Shown here in pieces: positions 1 to 11,700 of a stretch of 64,000 nucleotides of DNA (positions are counted from its first letter, which is position 1; the number at the start of each line of letters is the position of its first letter). The stretch lies in the NCBI GenBank assembly GCA_033980235.1, contig CM067070.1, positions 25,220,699 to 25,284,698 on the forward strand, given 5' to 3'. The position numbers were made by a program, and so were the translations under genes. The notes under the pieces are model-generated. The model was not told the DNA's origin. It saw only the letters and a program-made list of their open reading frames with translations, and did not search any database. The stretch is from Diadema setosum (lineage: Eukaryota > Echinodermata > Echinoidea > Diadematoida > Diadematidae).

Positions 1-829
1 CTAGGCCGTATATGCCTAAACTTAAGTTACGACTACGTCCCTCGCCTGATGTCTACAACCAAAACTTGTACTGTTTTAGGTCGAAGTAACCTTGCATAAC
101 ATCACGCTAACGCCTAATTAATATTATAATCTACAAAAGTGGTTTGCCACCATCCATGGTTTAAAATTTATAAGTATCACTTTATCAAAAGTCAAATTCA
201 GAGTTCCAGGTCAAAATTGAATACTGAATAGGCCTATGGTCAATTCAGTTCTGAACATTGAAGAAGTGAAAACAATAAAAGAATTTAACGCATCTTGAAA
301 CATTTATTTAGCCGTAGTGTAGGCTGTAAAATGTTTGTCATAATAATAAAGTCTAGCCAGGAAGTGTATTCTAACTTTGGCAAGTAGGACACCAAGGATT
401 AAAAAAATAAAATAAAATAAATAGTGAATTATCAAATTCTTTGACCTAAACTTGTCTTCTAAGATGAACAACATATTTTACGAATATGCAGTGATAACCT
501 AATTAAATAGAGAATCTAGTAGACATAGTTTGTTTCGAAATCTGTGCATTTTTGTACCGTTGTATTTCACTTAAATAATGTCTTTAATTTTGCCTTTATT
601 TATCATGCGTCAGCGGTGTCTGAATTTCATACACTGCCGTGCAGCTTCCATTTCCATTTTTTCTGTTATTTGTGCACCCAACAACTGCATAATGTGTTTT
701 TCTCATCCTTCCTTTGAAGCTTTCAAAGTAGATCAATATGTCTGAATCACTCAATTTGTCCAAAAGAAAGGTATTAAAAGCCGCTGAATGACTTTTCCAC
801 AATAAGTAAACAATCACAATATTAGCGCG
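1..829. other. No feature seen
   Basis: AT-rich DNA with an AAATAAAATAAAA run near 403-421. No exon, RNA gene or clear element was recognised. Confidence 0.6.
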
Positions 830-1015
830 GCGCCAGCGGTCGCCGGCCGCGGCGCAGCGGCCGCGCCCGGCTAACTATGCGCGATGGGTACGCTAGGCTG
901 CTGAGCTGCAAGTGCAACTCGCTGGGTAGCTGGCTCGCTGGAAGACCCCGTTGGCCCGCCCCCAGTTATGGCGACCGTTATAGCGCCGCTAGCGGCGGTA
1001 GGTGAATAGGTCATC
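830..1015. other. GC-rich, CpG-dense patch
   Basis: A sharp GC-rich island with GCGGCGCCAGCGG and GGCCGCGGCGCAGCGGCC sits in AT-rich surroundings. It could be a CpG-rich element end or a promoter fragment, and no adjacent gene explains it. Confidence 0.5.
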
Positions 1016-1289
1016 GAAATTGAATCGGTCTATATGGATCAGATGTGTGATTGTAATTGTTTTGAGTAGGGATAGGTGATTTGACTGTGACGAAGTGATC
1101 TGTAGATGTTAGGAATGGCTGGTGGAAGAGAGGATTTATCCATATGATATCGCGTGACTTTTATCTAAGAGCAAAGGTGATCTTATAGAAGGGTTATGTG
1201 GAAGTGTTAATAATAGGATGCATTCAGGCTCTGGTAAACTGTTCAGCAATTCAAATCAGTGAAGAGAGAACTGCTGTCTCATTTGTTTT

Positions 1290-2040
1290 TATTATCATTC
1301 AAACAAAATAGCATAGTTTGAGTCAGATCTTTGCTGGACTCTAAAACAAAACAGGTATTCTTTTTACAAATAATGATGAATAAGATATGTATTGTATATG
1401 TATATGCAAGGACTGGTAGTCACACATGTAAAAAGCCTTTATCCTACTATGGGTCTGATATTACACTAACAGAGTGCATGGACATGACACTGGCTGCTTA
1501 TCATGAAGTGTGGAAAGTATGATTTTATTCCATAGAGTGAGCCCTTTATGTGAATAGACATCACAGTGTTGTAACATATAGGTCTCAAAAAGCAGATATT
1601 GTTACAACACATTTACATTGTATCAAATGGTTCCACAACATTTGTACCCAGCCATTTACAGTCTGTTTAATGTATTATAAATGGTTTTTTAACAGTCATG
1701 ATAAGTGAAATAATACACAGAGAGAGTTAGGTCACATACAGCTGATTATATGGCAGATGCTTTCACTAGTTATGATACTATTATTGATACTCCATTGTGG
1801 ATTTATATAGTTATAGAGACAATAACTCACTTGGTATCTGTGTGTTATAATGAATGAGTTGTTTTGGTGTTAAACAGGGGCGGATTTGATGATGTGCACA
1901 TATAGTGTTTCAAGGGTTCTCCTAAAGTACATTTTAGGAGCTGTAATTGTGTTGTGACTATATTATGAGTCAATAAAAGAGACCTCTCTGCTTGCTGTTC
2001 ACAGGACTCCTGTCGAGTGTTTGTCTTTATTGACTGCACG
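1290..2040 (+). mobile_element. Decayed Ty1/copia-like RNase H end and possible 3' LTR
   Basis: A frame at 1331-1520 ends CKKPLSYYGSDITLTECMDM followed by TLAAYHEVW, like the copia RNase H 'SSTEAEYMAxxxAxxExxW' region. At about 1721-1790, another frame reads TERVRSHTADYMADAFTS, like the copia 'HxxxDQLADxFTK' end. A purine-rich AACAGGGGCGGA (1875-1886) could be a polypurine tract, and AATAAAAGAG at 1972 resembles an LTR poly(A) signal. Stops break the frames. The identification rests on short motifs. Confidence 0.45.
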
Positions 2041-2365
2041 ACCTCCCACCCGAACCCACGTGCCGAATAACCATCTCCATCATAGACACACATACACACC
2101 CTCACCGTCTTCACATCGTCTCGCCCTTCTCCACATCTCTCTCTCTCTCACCTCCGCGCCCCATTCGGCCACCCCCTACATTACCACGTGCACAACGTAC
2201 GATGCACGTAACCCCTCACGGGCGTGGCGTACGGGCCACGTACTTGCACCCTGCGCAACCGTGCGAGTGTCGTGCGCAGACGTACTTCCTGCTCAGATAG
2301 TCACTCCCTCCCCACGTTTTCAGAAAAAACGTGAATGCCGTGGCCTCCGCCTAAAACGTACGGAC
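2035..2365. repeat. CACGT/ACGTAC-rich stretch
   Basis: A C-rich, CpG-rich segment with repeated CACGTGC, GCACGTA and GGCCACGTAC words. It resembles the stretch at 7500-7960 in word content, including GTGCCGAATAA in both. No protein was recognised. Confidence 0.4.
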
Positions 2366-2379
2366 TAAAAGCACGCAAG

Positions 2380-2588
2380 GCGAGTTGTGACCAGGGCTTT
2401 ACGCAGAAGAATCCAGGCGCTAAAGACCAAGTACTTGAGAAAACTACTCGGCATTTCTTGAAGGGAGGACAAGACTAAAGGCAGCGTGAGTGACTAAAGC
2501 CCTGGACCCCGTTTACAGTGCGAGGCTCGGCCGCGGCTCGGCCGCGGCCGAGCCTCGCACTGTAAACGGGGTCCTGGTCACAACTCGC
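2380..2588. mobile_element. Foldback element with a perfect 32-bp hairpin core
   Basis: The outer inverted ends are GCGAGTTGTGACCAGG (2380) and CCTGGTCACAACTCGC (to 2588). The core has perfect 32-bp arms at 2504-2535 and 2543-2574 with a 7-bp spacer (GCTCGGC). It has no coding capacity. Confidence 0.88.
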
Positions 2589-2591
2589 TGT

Positions 2592-3071
2592 TATTTCAGA
2601 TGCATATGATTTGATGTTATGAAGTCTGCCATCTTTACACGCAATTTCAGAGGTGGCCAGTGGTTCATTTCAGCCATCCAGCATGTTTTGAGCTAGATTA
2701 ACAGCATATTGCTGGAACGATGAATGTAGGATTATGTTGTTGGTTTTTTTTTTTTCATTTTTTCGTAGTCTGAAGGTGTCACGTTTGCAATTCATATAAG
2801 GTAATACTGTCATCATAGTAATTTCTTCCTTAATTTCAAAATATACACATTCTCAATTTCAGCTTAACTGAGAATTGTACGGACTTTATCACTGCTCTAG
2901 AAAAACAATGATGACCAATGTATTTTAACCAAGCTTGTGCAACTCTTGAATGTAACAATTTTTCAGAACTCCAAAAACCTGGTCACTTCATGCACTGACC
3001 ACACAGAACTCAAGATTTCTCTTCTTCAAGCAGTTTTTGACTGTCTCCTATGTTCTGCAAAATGCAATATA
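2592..3071. other. No feature seen
   Basis: AT-rich DNA with a T run at about 2744-2753. Confidence 0.6.

Positions 3072-3110
<39 letters not shown>
3072..3110. repeat. (TA)n microsatellite
   Basis: A TA run directly abutting the left end of the next element, probably its target. Confidence 0.9.
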
Positions 3111-3112
<2 letters not shown>

Positions 3113-6100
3113 GTGAGAATTTTGAACGATGTACAATTGCCAATTTTCGTACCTTGTGACATTCTTTCCCTTAGAACACGCCAGGATGATCTAAGAAACC
3201 AGAAATTATTTCAGGTCATCTCAAAGATTGGTAAATTTCCTTTCAGGAAATATATGGTTTCTTTGACTTTTGCCTGATATTTTTCATTTCACAAGGACTT
3301 GAAGCGTAAAAATACGGTAAAAACGCTATTTTCACAATAATTTTTGTTTTTCAAACTAATGATGTGCATTTCTTATGGTACGTGGCATCTAATATCTGAC
3401 CATGTTCTGGTTCTGATATATCATGGGTACGTACCACAAAATTATAAGAACTTTATGAGCACGTATAAAATTACAGAGAACAATTGAAATATCAAAGTCC
3501 TAAACAGACGAACGTCCGTGATGCTTTTATTTCTATCGCTGCTGCAAATTCTACTTTGTTGTCCCAACTGTAAAGTATACGAAAATGTGGTGTTCCACCT
3601 AATGAACATATCCTGCAAAAATTGTACGTCTGCTGGCTGTACATGGGACGTAATATTCTTTTATGCAAAATTATACTCAGTTTTCGTCACGGACGTGCTT
3701 TCGCTATTTTCTAATAAAGATCGTAGCCCATGAAACGTTATTGGCGATATTGTTCTGAGTCGTAATCACTTAAGGTCTAGCCACACGATGATATGTTTGT
3801 TTTGAGTTTCTGTCCATCCTTTGTCAAATAGGAACCGAAATTATATTTTTAGATGAACCTCCGAGAAAAAAAGAACGTCCGTGATGATTAAAACGTTTTC
3901 GAGTGGGACACCATCTTGCTTTGATGGCGAAGGTGAATTTTACCTTTGGCTCTCTAGCCGAGGAGCTGCATGTCATTTTTGGAGCGGAATGAGGTTCGTC
4001 CGCAGTTTTTGGACTATGCAATTCACCAAAAACCAAGCAAATAAATAATATTTTCTCTGAAAATTCACCTCCTGATCCCCCTCTGAGCAATACATTTGTT
4101 GTAAGGATGTCAAATTTCTTATAATTTGCATTTACAATACCTTTTCAAATTTTTGAAAGAGTTAGGAAGGCTAGGTACTCTCTGCCGATTAGTTATCCGT
4201 CCTGGAACATGACCCTAGTAGTAGAACGAACGTCCGTGACAATTCCAGCGAACGTCCGTGACGTATGCAATCCCTCCGATAGGGATAACTTGTCCCGAAA
4301 GTGTTCTGTATTCTTTAAAACTTTTGGCTCCAATAGCGACAAATAAAGTTTTACAAAGTAAGCAATGAGTTTAGAGCAGTAGTTTCAGAATTTTTAAGGC
4401 GTTATGTGATCATGATGAACAAACAGTTGAAAAATTACTCACAATTTTACGCTTGTTTTCCCTCTAATTATACAAAAACAGCTAAACACTGAAAACGAAG
4501 TTATAGGAAAATGGAATTTTGCGTAATCTATAATTTCTGTGCATTTGAATTTCTTTCTAATGAGGTTCTGGAGACAATTTGTACTATTACAGGTTCTGAA
4601 AGTTGAATCGCTCACGAACGTTCTGTCCAAGAAAGGAAATTTCTGACAATTACAAATATATCACTGCACATAAAATAAATGTTAGTTGAAAATATTACCA
4701 ATTCACCGAGCCGCTCATACCCGAAAGTGAATAGCGTTCAGCACTCAATTTACCTGTAATAACAAACGGAAAACGTTTTTTTCACGGATGTTCGTTGGTT
4801 GAATAAGTCAATGGATTACATAGTAGGAGAAAGAGGATAAGTGCCACTTTTTAGTGACAGGTGCTCTAAGTGTTTATCTTTTGAGTATGGTAGCTGCCGT
4901 CTCAAACAGAACACATCCAGTTTGGGTCTCCATAACGGACGTTCGCTGTAATATTATAATGACATTAAATGCCTTAATTCATTCTTATTTTTCTCTTCAT
5001 GACGATTTTTCTCTCATTCCCTCAATAGCCAAAACATGCTGCGACCAAACAGGAAACAAAAACAAAACAAAACAAAACAAAACAAATCCGAAAAGTGCTA
5101 GGCAATCACACTCAGGATAATGACGGAAGAAGTCTGTAATAAGAAACGGAAAAGTTTCAAAAGGACGTGGAAGCAGTTGAATGAAAATGACTGAGAAACA
5201 GAGAAGGGATCGAGCTCCAACACACAGAGAAAAGAATTGCCAGTGCACTCCCGTTATACTAAATTCCTCTGGAGAAGTTTTTGTTTGTTTGTTTATGTTT
5301 TTTATTCATCGAAATGCCGTCACAAGCGAACAAAAATAATGCAATATACAATTATTGTCTGATGAAAACACATAAATCCTCCGCTTATCATCACATGGTG
5401 TTGTTTTATACTCATCAATGAAAAGAAATATTCATTTGTAATTCTTTCCAAGATTCTTTTTTTCATTTCACATTTAAGAGACAGAGAGATCGTCAATTTG
5501 TTTGTGCTTTTGTGCTTACTTTGAAAACACATGTTAAAAAAAGTAATGATTAAGAATAGGTTTAAGGTTGCACTTTGATACGTTCGCTCTTCCAAAGATT
5601 CGTTACTCCGATGTCCAAAGGTTTGTTATTCCGAAATGAAAAAAAAATGTAGTCAATTCAGGAAATTTGCTATTAGAAATGTTCTTCGAAAAATAGATGT
5701 TAAGGATCATTATTTTTAGGTTCGTTCTTCTAAAAGTGGAATGGACCTGATATTCGTTTAGGTGAAAACGGTTATTATGAGGTTTTGAAATTTGGAGGAT
5801 TTTAGCAGTTAACTTGTTTCTCCACGTTTGGATAAGCGAACATGATTTTTCATGTTCCAATTAATAAACCTTTCGATTAACCTTCAGAGATTCCTATCAT
5901 TTACCGATTAAAAAAGCTTCATAATCATACGAACTCTATCGATTTTCGTATTGACAAACTGTATGAATAACGAGCCTCCGAAATGACGCGCTACAAAATG
6001 TTTGTTATAACAAACCATATTGCATAATATCGAAGTCACAAACCTCCATCCAAGTTATATGGACTTATTGTGTCTTGTTATGACGAAACTTCGCAGTATC

Positions 6101-7220
6101 GAACCTATTATCATTTCTGACTAATATAATAACACAAGGAGCGAACACAGAGGGATTTGTTCCTAACGTATTCGTTTGCCCTCCCCAGCTAAACTTCGTA
6201 TTTCTATAACGGAGCACATTTCTGTTGTTTTTCTATATTAATTCTGTGTCTTGATTTTAGCTGTGACCATGTTCGTTACAAGCAAATTTTGCATTGTAAA
6301 CTTTATATAACAAGTTTAGGACCTGAATCTTTACTTCATGATAACGAAATTTTGATAACTATATTCGTTCTCAAGGATGGATTACGTCACTGAGATCACA
6401 CGCACGTCTGTACGTTCATTTACGAGAGATGGAAAAATTGTTTTCTTTGATTCCTCATAGTATGAGAAGATAAACAAGCTTATATAATTGAGAATTGGTA
6501 ATATCTATTCAGGACTTTGCAGAGGAGTTTGTTCTTGACATGAAATTGCTGTTTGTTGTGAGCAGAATAAGTTTCTAACTCAAGAGAGCTGCATTGTTCA
6601 ATATCTTGTTTGTTCCGAACGTCCGTAAGCTACATGCGAACCTCCGTGATGAAAACTATGCTATGTTTGTTGGGTTATAGAGACTGCGCAGATGAGATAC
6701 ATCTTAAAAAGGTATGTTATTATTTGGGAGTGAGGATTAAGGTATGGGATAGTGAAATAAGAGGTCAAAATATGGAGTTTCTTTAAAATGCGCGTTAAGT
6801 GGACAAAGTGTTTAGTGGAAGAGCAATATTTCCACAGAAATGACGAATTTAGTGAAATCATCAGTTGTCTACCATTACGTACAGGTTAAGAGTACAAGCT
6901 TAATATTCTGCAAGCACGTACACATGTCCCTTAAAATATTTCGTTAGGATTTTGAACTGAATCAGATCTTTGCAAACTATGTTAAATGGTATTCAAATGT
7001 ATGTGCAGTACTATTCCTCACGGACGTTCGCTGCTCTGGACATGGTAAACTTCAGCGGTAAATAAAAACTTGTTCCTCTGGGAAAATCCTAGTATAATTG
7101 GGTTCATATTAAAGCTTGAGTTATACTCTTTCAGGTAAGATGAATGATTTGGAGAATTTCCTATTTTTTTAAATTTTGCATTGTTTTGGCTCAATTGTAC
7201 ATCGTTCAAAATTCTGACCC
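3111..7220. mobile_element. 4.1 kb TIR element with dispersed GAACGTCCGTGA motif
   Basis: The 29-bp ends at 3111-3139 and 7192-7220 are inverted with one mismatch (GGGTGAGAATTTTGAACGAT against GGGTCAGAATTTTGAACGAT) and are flanked by TA-rich DNA. Inside, GAACGTCCGTGA or close variants occur at about 3510, 3873, 4228, 4250 and 6616-6650 on the plus strand, and reversed at about 4782, 4934 and 7019. No transposase frame was recognised; open frames are short and AT-biased. Confidence 0.82.
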
Positions 7221-7499
7221 ATATGTATATATATATATGTAATGTACATGTATTAATAACCATAATCATTACTCATCGCCTGCCAGGCAGAAAGGTCCTA
7301 TGGCATGACATTATGGTTTGTGATGACAATTCGACAGAGTTTTGAAAGCTCTTTCATGTAATATAACAATCATTTTTCTGTGTATGCGATTTTTTTTTTC
7401 GAGGCAACAATCCTTATAGGGCATTTCTGCCCCCCCCCCCCCCCCCCAGGTGAAGTAGAACAGTACGAATACCTAATTGCCAACATCTTGGAGACGAAA

Positions 7500-7960
7500 A
7501 TTAATGACACTCGTCCGTCGGCTGGGCTGTGTGCTTTGCAGAAATCAGTGCGCACAACTTGTGTTGTACGTGCCGAGCAGGTGCTTATTCGGTACGATCT
7601 GCGCGCTCATATGAAGAGTTGAACTCACGAAGTGCCGAATAAGCACGGACTACGCACTTATCACGTGCTCAACACGCAAATGCTACGTGCGCCGTCCGTC
7701 AAGCAAGTGACGGCAGGAAGACGCACGGAGTCAGTGCGTTGAACGCACGTTTACTGTAGAGGGCACGTACGTTGCCCGTTCTTATAATGAATCCGTAGCC
7801 CGAACGCAGCGAAAGTTCCTCGTGACATAAAAGTGCTACGGCGTGTCTGCGTGCTTCAAAATCCGCACTGAGGCGGGACTTATTACGTACGGATCCCCAA
7901 GTTTTGTCCACGTTTTTGCAAGTAGACAGCACGCACTTGCAAGTACGGCTTTTAAGTAAT
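7500..7960. repeat. ACG/GCAC-rich stretch with local inverted repeats
   Basis: It is CpG-rich with many GCACGT and ACGCAC words and an inverted pair GTGCTTATTCGG (7580-7591) / CCGAATAAGCAC (7634-7645). It follows a long C run at 7432-7447. It resembles 2035-2365 and may belong to the same family. Confidence 0.45.
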
Positions 7961-8476
7961 GCCTCTGAGATTTCTTTCCCTCCGTGCTCGAAAGCTCACC
8001 CCCGGATTCAACATGCTTCAGACTCTGATATTAGACCCTCCTCCTTCAGTATTCGCAGGTTGTTCTCGTTGTCTGCGGGTCTTGAATATTCCTGCAGTGT
8101 TAAAGTGTCTGGGTTGAGCTGAGAGATATCATTACAGTATGCTGTCATGATGATAGAAATTGTTCATACGAAATGACCAGCTCTGTTCCTTTGCTCAAAT
8201 TTGTCCATACTTATTCCAGTTCCGCATGTGGTTTTGACAAATACACTACAACCTAAGATGGTCCTTTTCTTGGAGTCGGTAAGGGAAACATCTTAGTTTA
8301 TACGCAACAGTGAATCTGTAGGTGCAGGGACCAAAAAAGGGGGATGCTGGTCTTCAAAAATCCAGAATCAGTTGAGTATCGACGCATTTCACTAAGGGTT
8401 TTAAGATCTACATGTCGAAAAGAAAAATGAATCTGTTCAACATGTATTAACATGCGTCATGCGTTCTAAATAAATT
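7961..8476. other. No feature seen
   Basis: This is the region just upstream of receptor exon 1. I looked for a further exon with phase-1 ends and EGF or CUB-like content and found none. Confidence 0.55.
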
Positions 8477-8484
8477 TATATATA
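8477..8484 (+). promoter_or_regulatory. Candidate TATA box for the receptor gene
   Basis: A TATATATA stretch lies about 63 nt upstream of the candidate start codon at 8547. That spacing would allow a transcription start near 8507 and a short 5' leader. TA runs are common in this DNA, so this is only a candidate, and it matters only if exon 1 really begins here rather than at a splice acceptor. Confidence 0.2.
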
Positions 8485-8546
8485 TTTTAATGCGGAACTC
8501 TTATGTGATTATTCTAAGCGTTTACCCAATGCTGCCATAGCGTATT

Positions 8547-8706
8547 ATGGAAAAGACACTTCTGTTATTGTATGCGGCAGCCGCAGCTGAATGCAACGGA
8601 CAAGCCCCGTGTCATGCGATGAGCACTTGTTCTCCTCTTGATCACCATGGTTACGGCTACCAGTGTACCTGCGTTCACCCTTTACATGGTGTCAACTGTG
8701 GAAACG
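8547..8706 (+). CDS. Exon 1: possible signal peptide plus EGF-like domain 1
   Basis: From 8587 the exon codes for a six-cysteine EGF-like domain (cysteines in ECNG, PCHA, STCS, QCTC and VNCG contexts) and ends at a GTGAGT donor in phase 1, joining the next exon as GAT (Asp). The start has two readings. An ATG at 8547 with A at -3 and G at +4 opens a frame reading [14 protein letters not shown] directly into the EGF domain, which looks like a short signal peptide with an Ala-rich cleavage region. Alternatively, CTTCTGTTATTG-CAG is a splice acceptor and the exon is 8587-8706, 120 nt and phase 1-1 like all the other EGF exons. I chose 8547 because no upstream exon was found, but the same bases make a fair acceptor. 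Confidence 0.7.
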
Positions 8707-11700
8707 GTGAGTCATGGTCTTTATCTTCCCTTTCTCTCGGTCATCATGAGCCCCTAAGCCTCTTCAGTTCTCTCACTCCCTCCCCGCCCCTCTCTCTCCC
8801 TCTCTCTCTTCCTCCCTCTCCCTCTCGATCCCCTCTTCTCTCTCTTCTCTCCCGGAGAGAAAAAAGTGTGAAACATAGTGTTCTATTCAAACGATATCAC
8901 AGTGTGTTGTTCCCGTAAGACCCGTAATTGGGATTGCAAATGGCGGGGAGGAGGAAAAGGCGGTAACATAAAAAAAAAATGAATGTTTCTATTGAAGCAA
9001 CTAAGGGGGATACGGGAGTGGCATGACCATACGCATATATTTTATTTATTTATTTATTTTCTGATTTGTGGGATGGAGGGACAAGTAAGCAATGAAGTAA
9101 CGTGTAGCGATAAAACCGATGAAGTTGATACGGTGATACTGAAAATTGACATTTATTGATCCTTTCGACATTTTGCGTGGAATACTGGGAAATGATTATC
9201 AAAAAAGGGCAAGAGGATACCTTTCTGACTTCTTTTAATTAAATATGTATATATCATTATTATTATTATTATTATCATTATTATTATTATTATCATTATC
9301 ATTATATGTAAAAATATTTCATAATCTCCTAATGTCAGCATAACGACAAGTTGGGGGAGGGGAATGTGGGAGACTGGCTATCCCCCTCTCACACGAGGGG
9401 GATTTTGCATATTTAGAGATGAAGTTAGCGATCTTGCTTTAATGAAAAATTTCATTTTTTTAAAAAGTTTATGAAAAATTATATCATATGTTGGTTATCG
9501 ACATATAATTATTGCCGAAACCCCGAAAAAAATTAAACTCATTCTTTATTTGTAGTATGATTTTCTTATTTCAAAAATGTCATCTAAGCTCAGCGAAGGA
9601 ACAGGTGAAAGGAATATGCCCCTCGCTTGCTTTAGCTTTGAAAAAATTGAAATTAAACGAGTGGATCAACGTGGATCAGGGAGGATTATGAGTGGAATTA
9701 ATGGGAACTTTTCACTGAAAAAATTGAGACAATTCTTTTAGTTATTTATTCAACTTGCAAAGATAAAAATAATTCCCCATGTCATGGTTGATATTGTCAT
9801 TTACTGATTAAATCTCTCGAAAATATATTTTGACGAGGAAAAAAAGAAACCCATTCACCCTTAACCTGATATGGTTGAATATGGCCATAGCGAGTAGTAT
9901 ATTTCTAAATGTTTAAATCTGGTTTTGTGAAAGCAGACACGGGAGGGGGGGGGGAGGAAAATTCGAATCGATTATCATAATTGTCGACTGTTTGGAGTAA
10001 TACAATTCAAAGCAAATAAATCAATTTCATGCGTCAGTTTGTTGTCCATGTAGGTATCCCAATAAGTGTGCATATTATTTGTCCTCTTCCTCTACACGTT
10101 TCTTTTCCCATCCTCGTAGCGCTAGCAATTTAATCTTTCAGATACTTCAGGAAGATCCCCTGACAAAGATAGACACGTTATTCAAGGATTATGAAATAAC
10201 GTCATCATTGCTCATCGAAATCAAAATTAGAATCCCTACACTTCAGCTTTACCTTTTCAAAGTAGAAAGAATAAAACAAAGGTAATGATTAAAACAAAAT
10301 GTTCGGAGAAGTCCAAAGTGATTATAATGCCCTCCGATCTATAATATGTTATAATATGTTATGATATGTTATAATATATAATATAATATAATATAATATA
10401 ATATAATATATAATATTTGAATATAATTGTACAATAATATGCTCCTATATAAATGAACGTGAGACCAATCGATGGCAGATAAGAGGTAAACCTATGGTAT
10501 ACAAATGGTGGATAATCATGAATATTCAAATAAGATAAAATCTAGATTTTGAAAACTAAAGGAGATAGATGAAAAGATTGCAATTTTTCATAAAAGATGC
10601 TGTGACTGAACCTTAACATTTTTAGAAATTGTACAGAAATTATGTTTTATCACAAACTTTCATTAAGCAGTACTTTCATACATTAAGTGTAATGACAAGA
10701 GTGTAATAGTTGTCGTTTGTTACCATGTACAAAGAAAATAAAACTATTCTACTGTATACAAGAATGCGATACGTGATAGATGGTGAGTGGTAAGCTAATG
10801 GTTTACCAGTGGAATACCCTTCATAGACGCTGAATGGTAAGTCAGTGGTATGCGAATGGTGACGGATGAGTGGAACGCCAAAGGCAAATGTTAAATGGTA
10901 TAATCAAGGGTAGACCAATTGTAATGAGAGTGGTGTGCTGAAGGATATCAATTGTATGTTGAATGGTAAGTTCGTTGGTATATATGATGGGTAGACCTTG
11001 AGTGGTACTTGTGAATAGTGAATGGTAAATGAAGGGTGAAGTGTAAATGAATGGAAGAGTGAATGGTCAGTGGTATTCAGATTAGATGTTCCAATTATTT
11101 AAATTAGTTTGAATGGTAGTTCTGAATGGTAAATGGTAAATAAAGGGTGAATTGTAAATGAAGGGTTAAATTCTGAAAGGTAAATGAATGGTAGAATGAA
11201 TGGACATCACTAAAAACCAAAATGTTTCAAGTGCACCCGATCAACTCAATCCCCTTCACTTTGTTACCTTTCATTCCTCTGTTTCTTAATTCCCTCTCTT
11301 CCCTCACAAAAAAAAAAATGAATGGTATATCATTGACATTACCATTCAATTACCCTTCAGTATCTACCACTTGAAACATTTTGGTTTTTAATGGTGTACC
11401 ATTCACTCTACAATTCATTACCTTTTAGGATTTGGGTGCACAACACTTACGAGTCAGGCAGCTCGCGAGTTATACAGCCTACAAGTCATACAACGCACGA
11501 GTCATACAGCTCACAAGTCATACAGCCCACTAGTTATACAGCCCACGAGTTCAACACTAAGTAAAACCCACGAGTTCGATAAAATAAGCCCATGAGTTAT
11601 ACAGCCCATGAGTTCGACACATTTGTGCATTGAGAGACATAAATGTCGCAATTAATGCAATATCATCATTTCTCTTTTTGTTTTGCCCTAAGCAAGATTG

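Noticed and set aside
3518..3733. Short frame starting MMLLFLSLLQILLCC, like a signal peptide
   Set aside because: It lies inside the 4.1 kb TIR element, lacks a downstream partner exon in phase, and has AT-biased codons.
11446..11622. CRISPR array
   Set aside because: The units are directly adjacent, degenerate and lack unique spacers, and the window is animal DNA.
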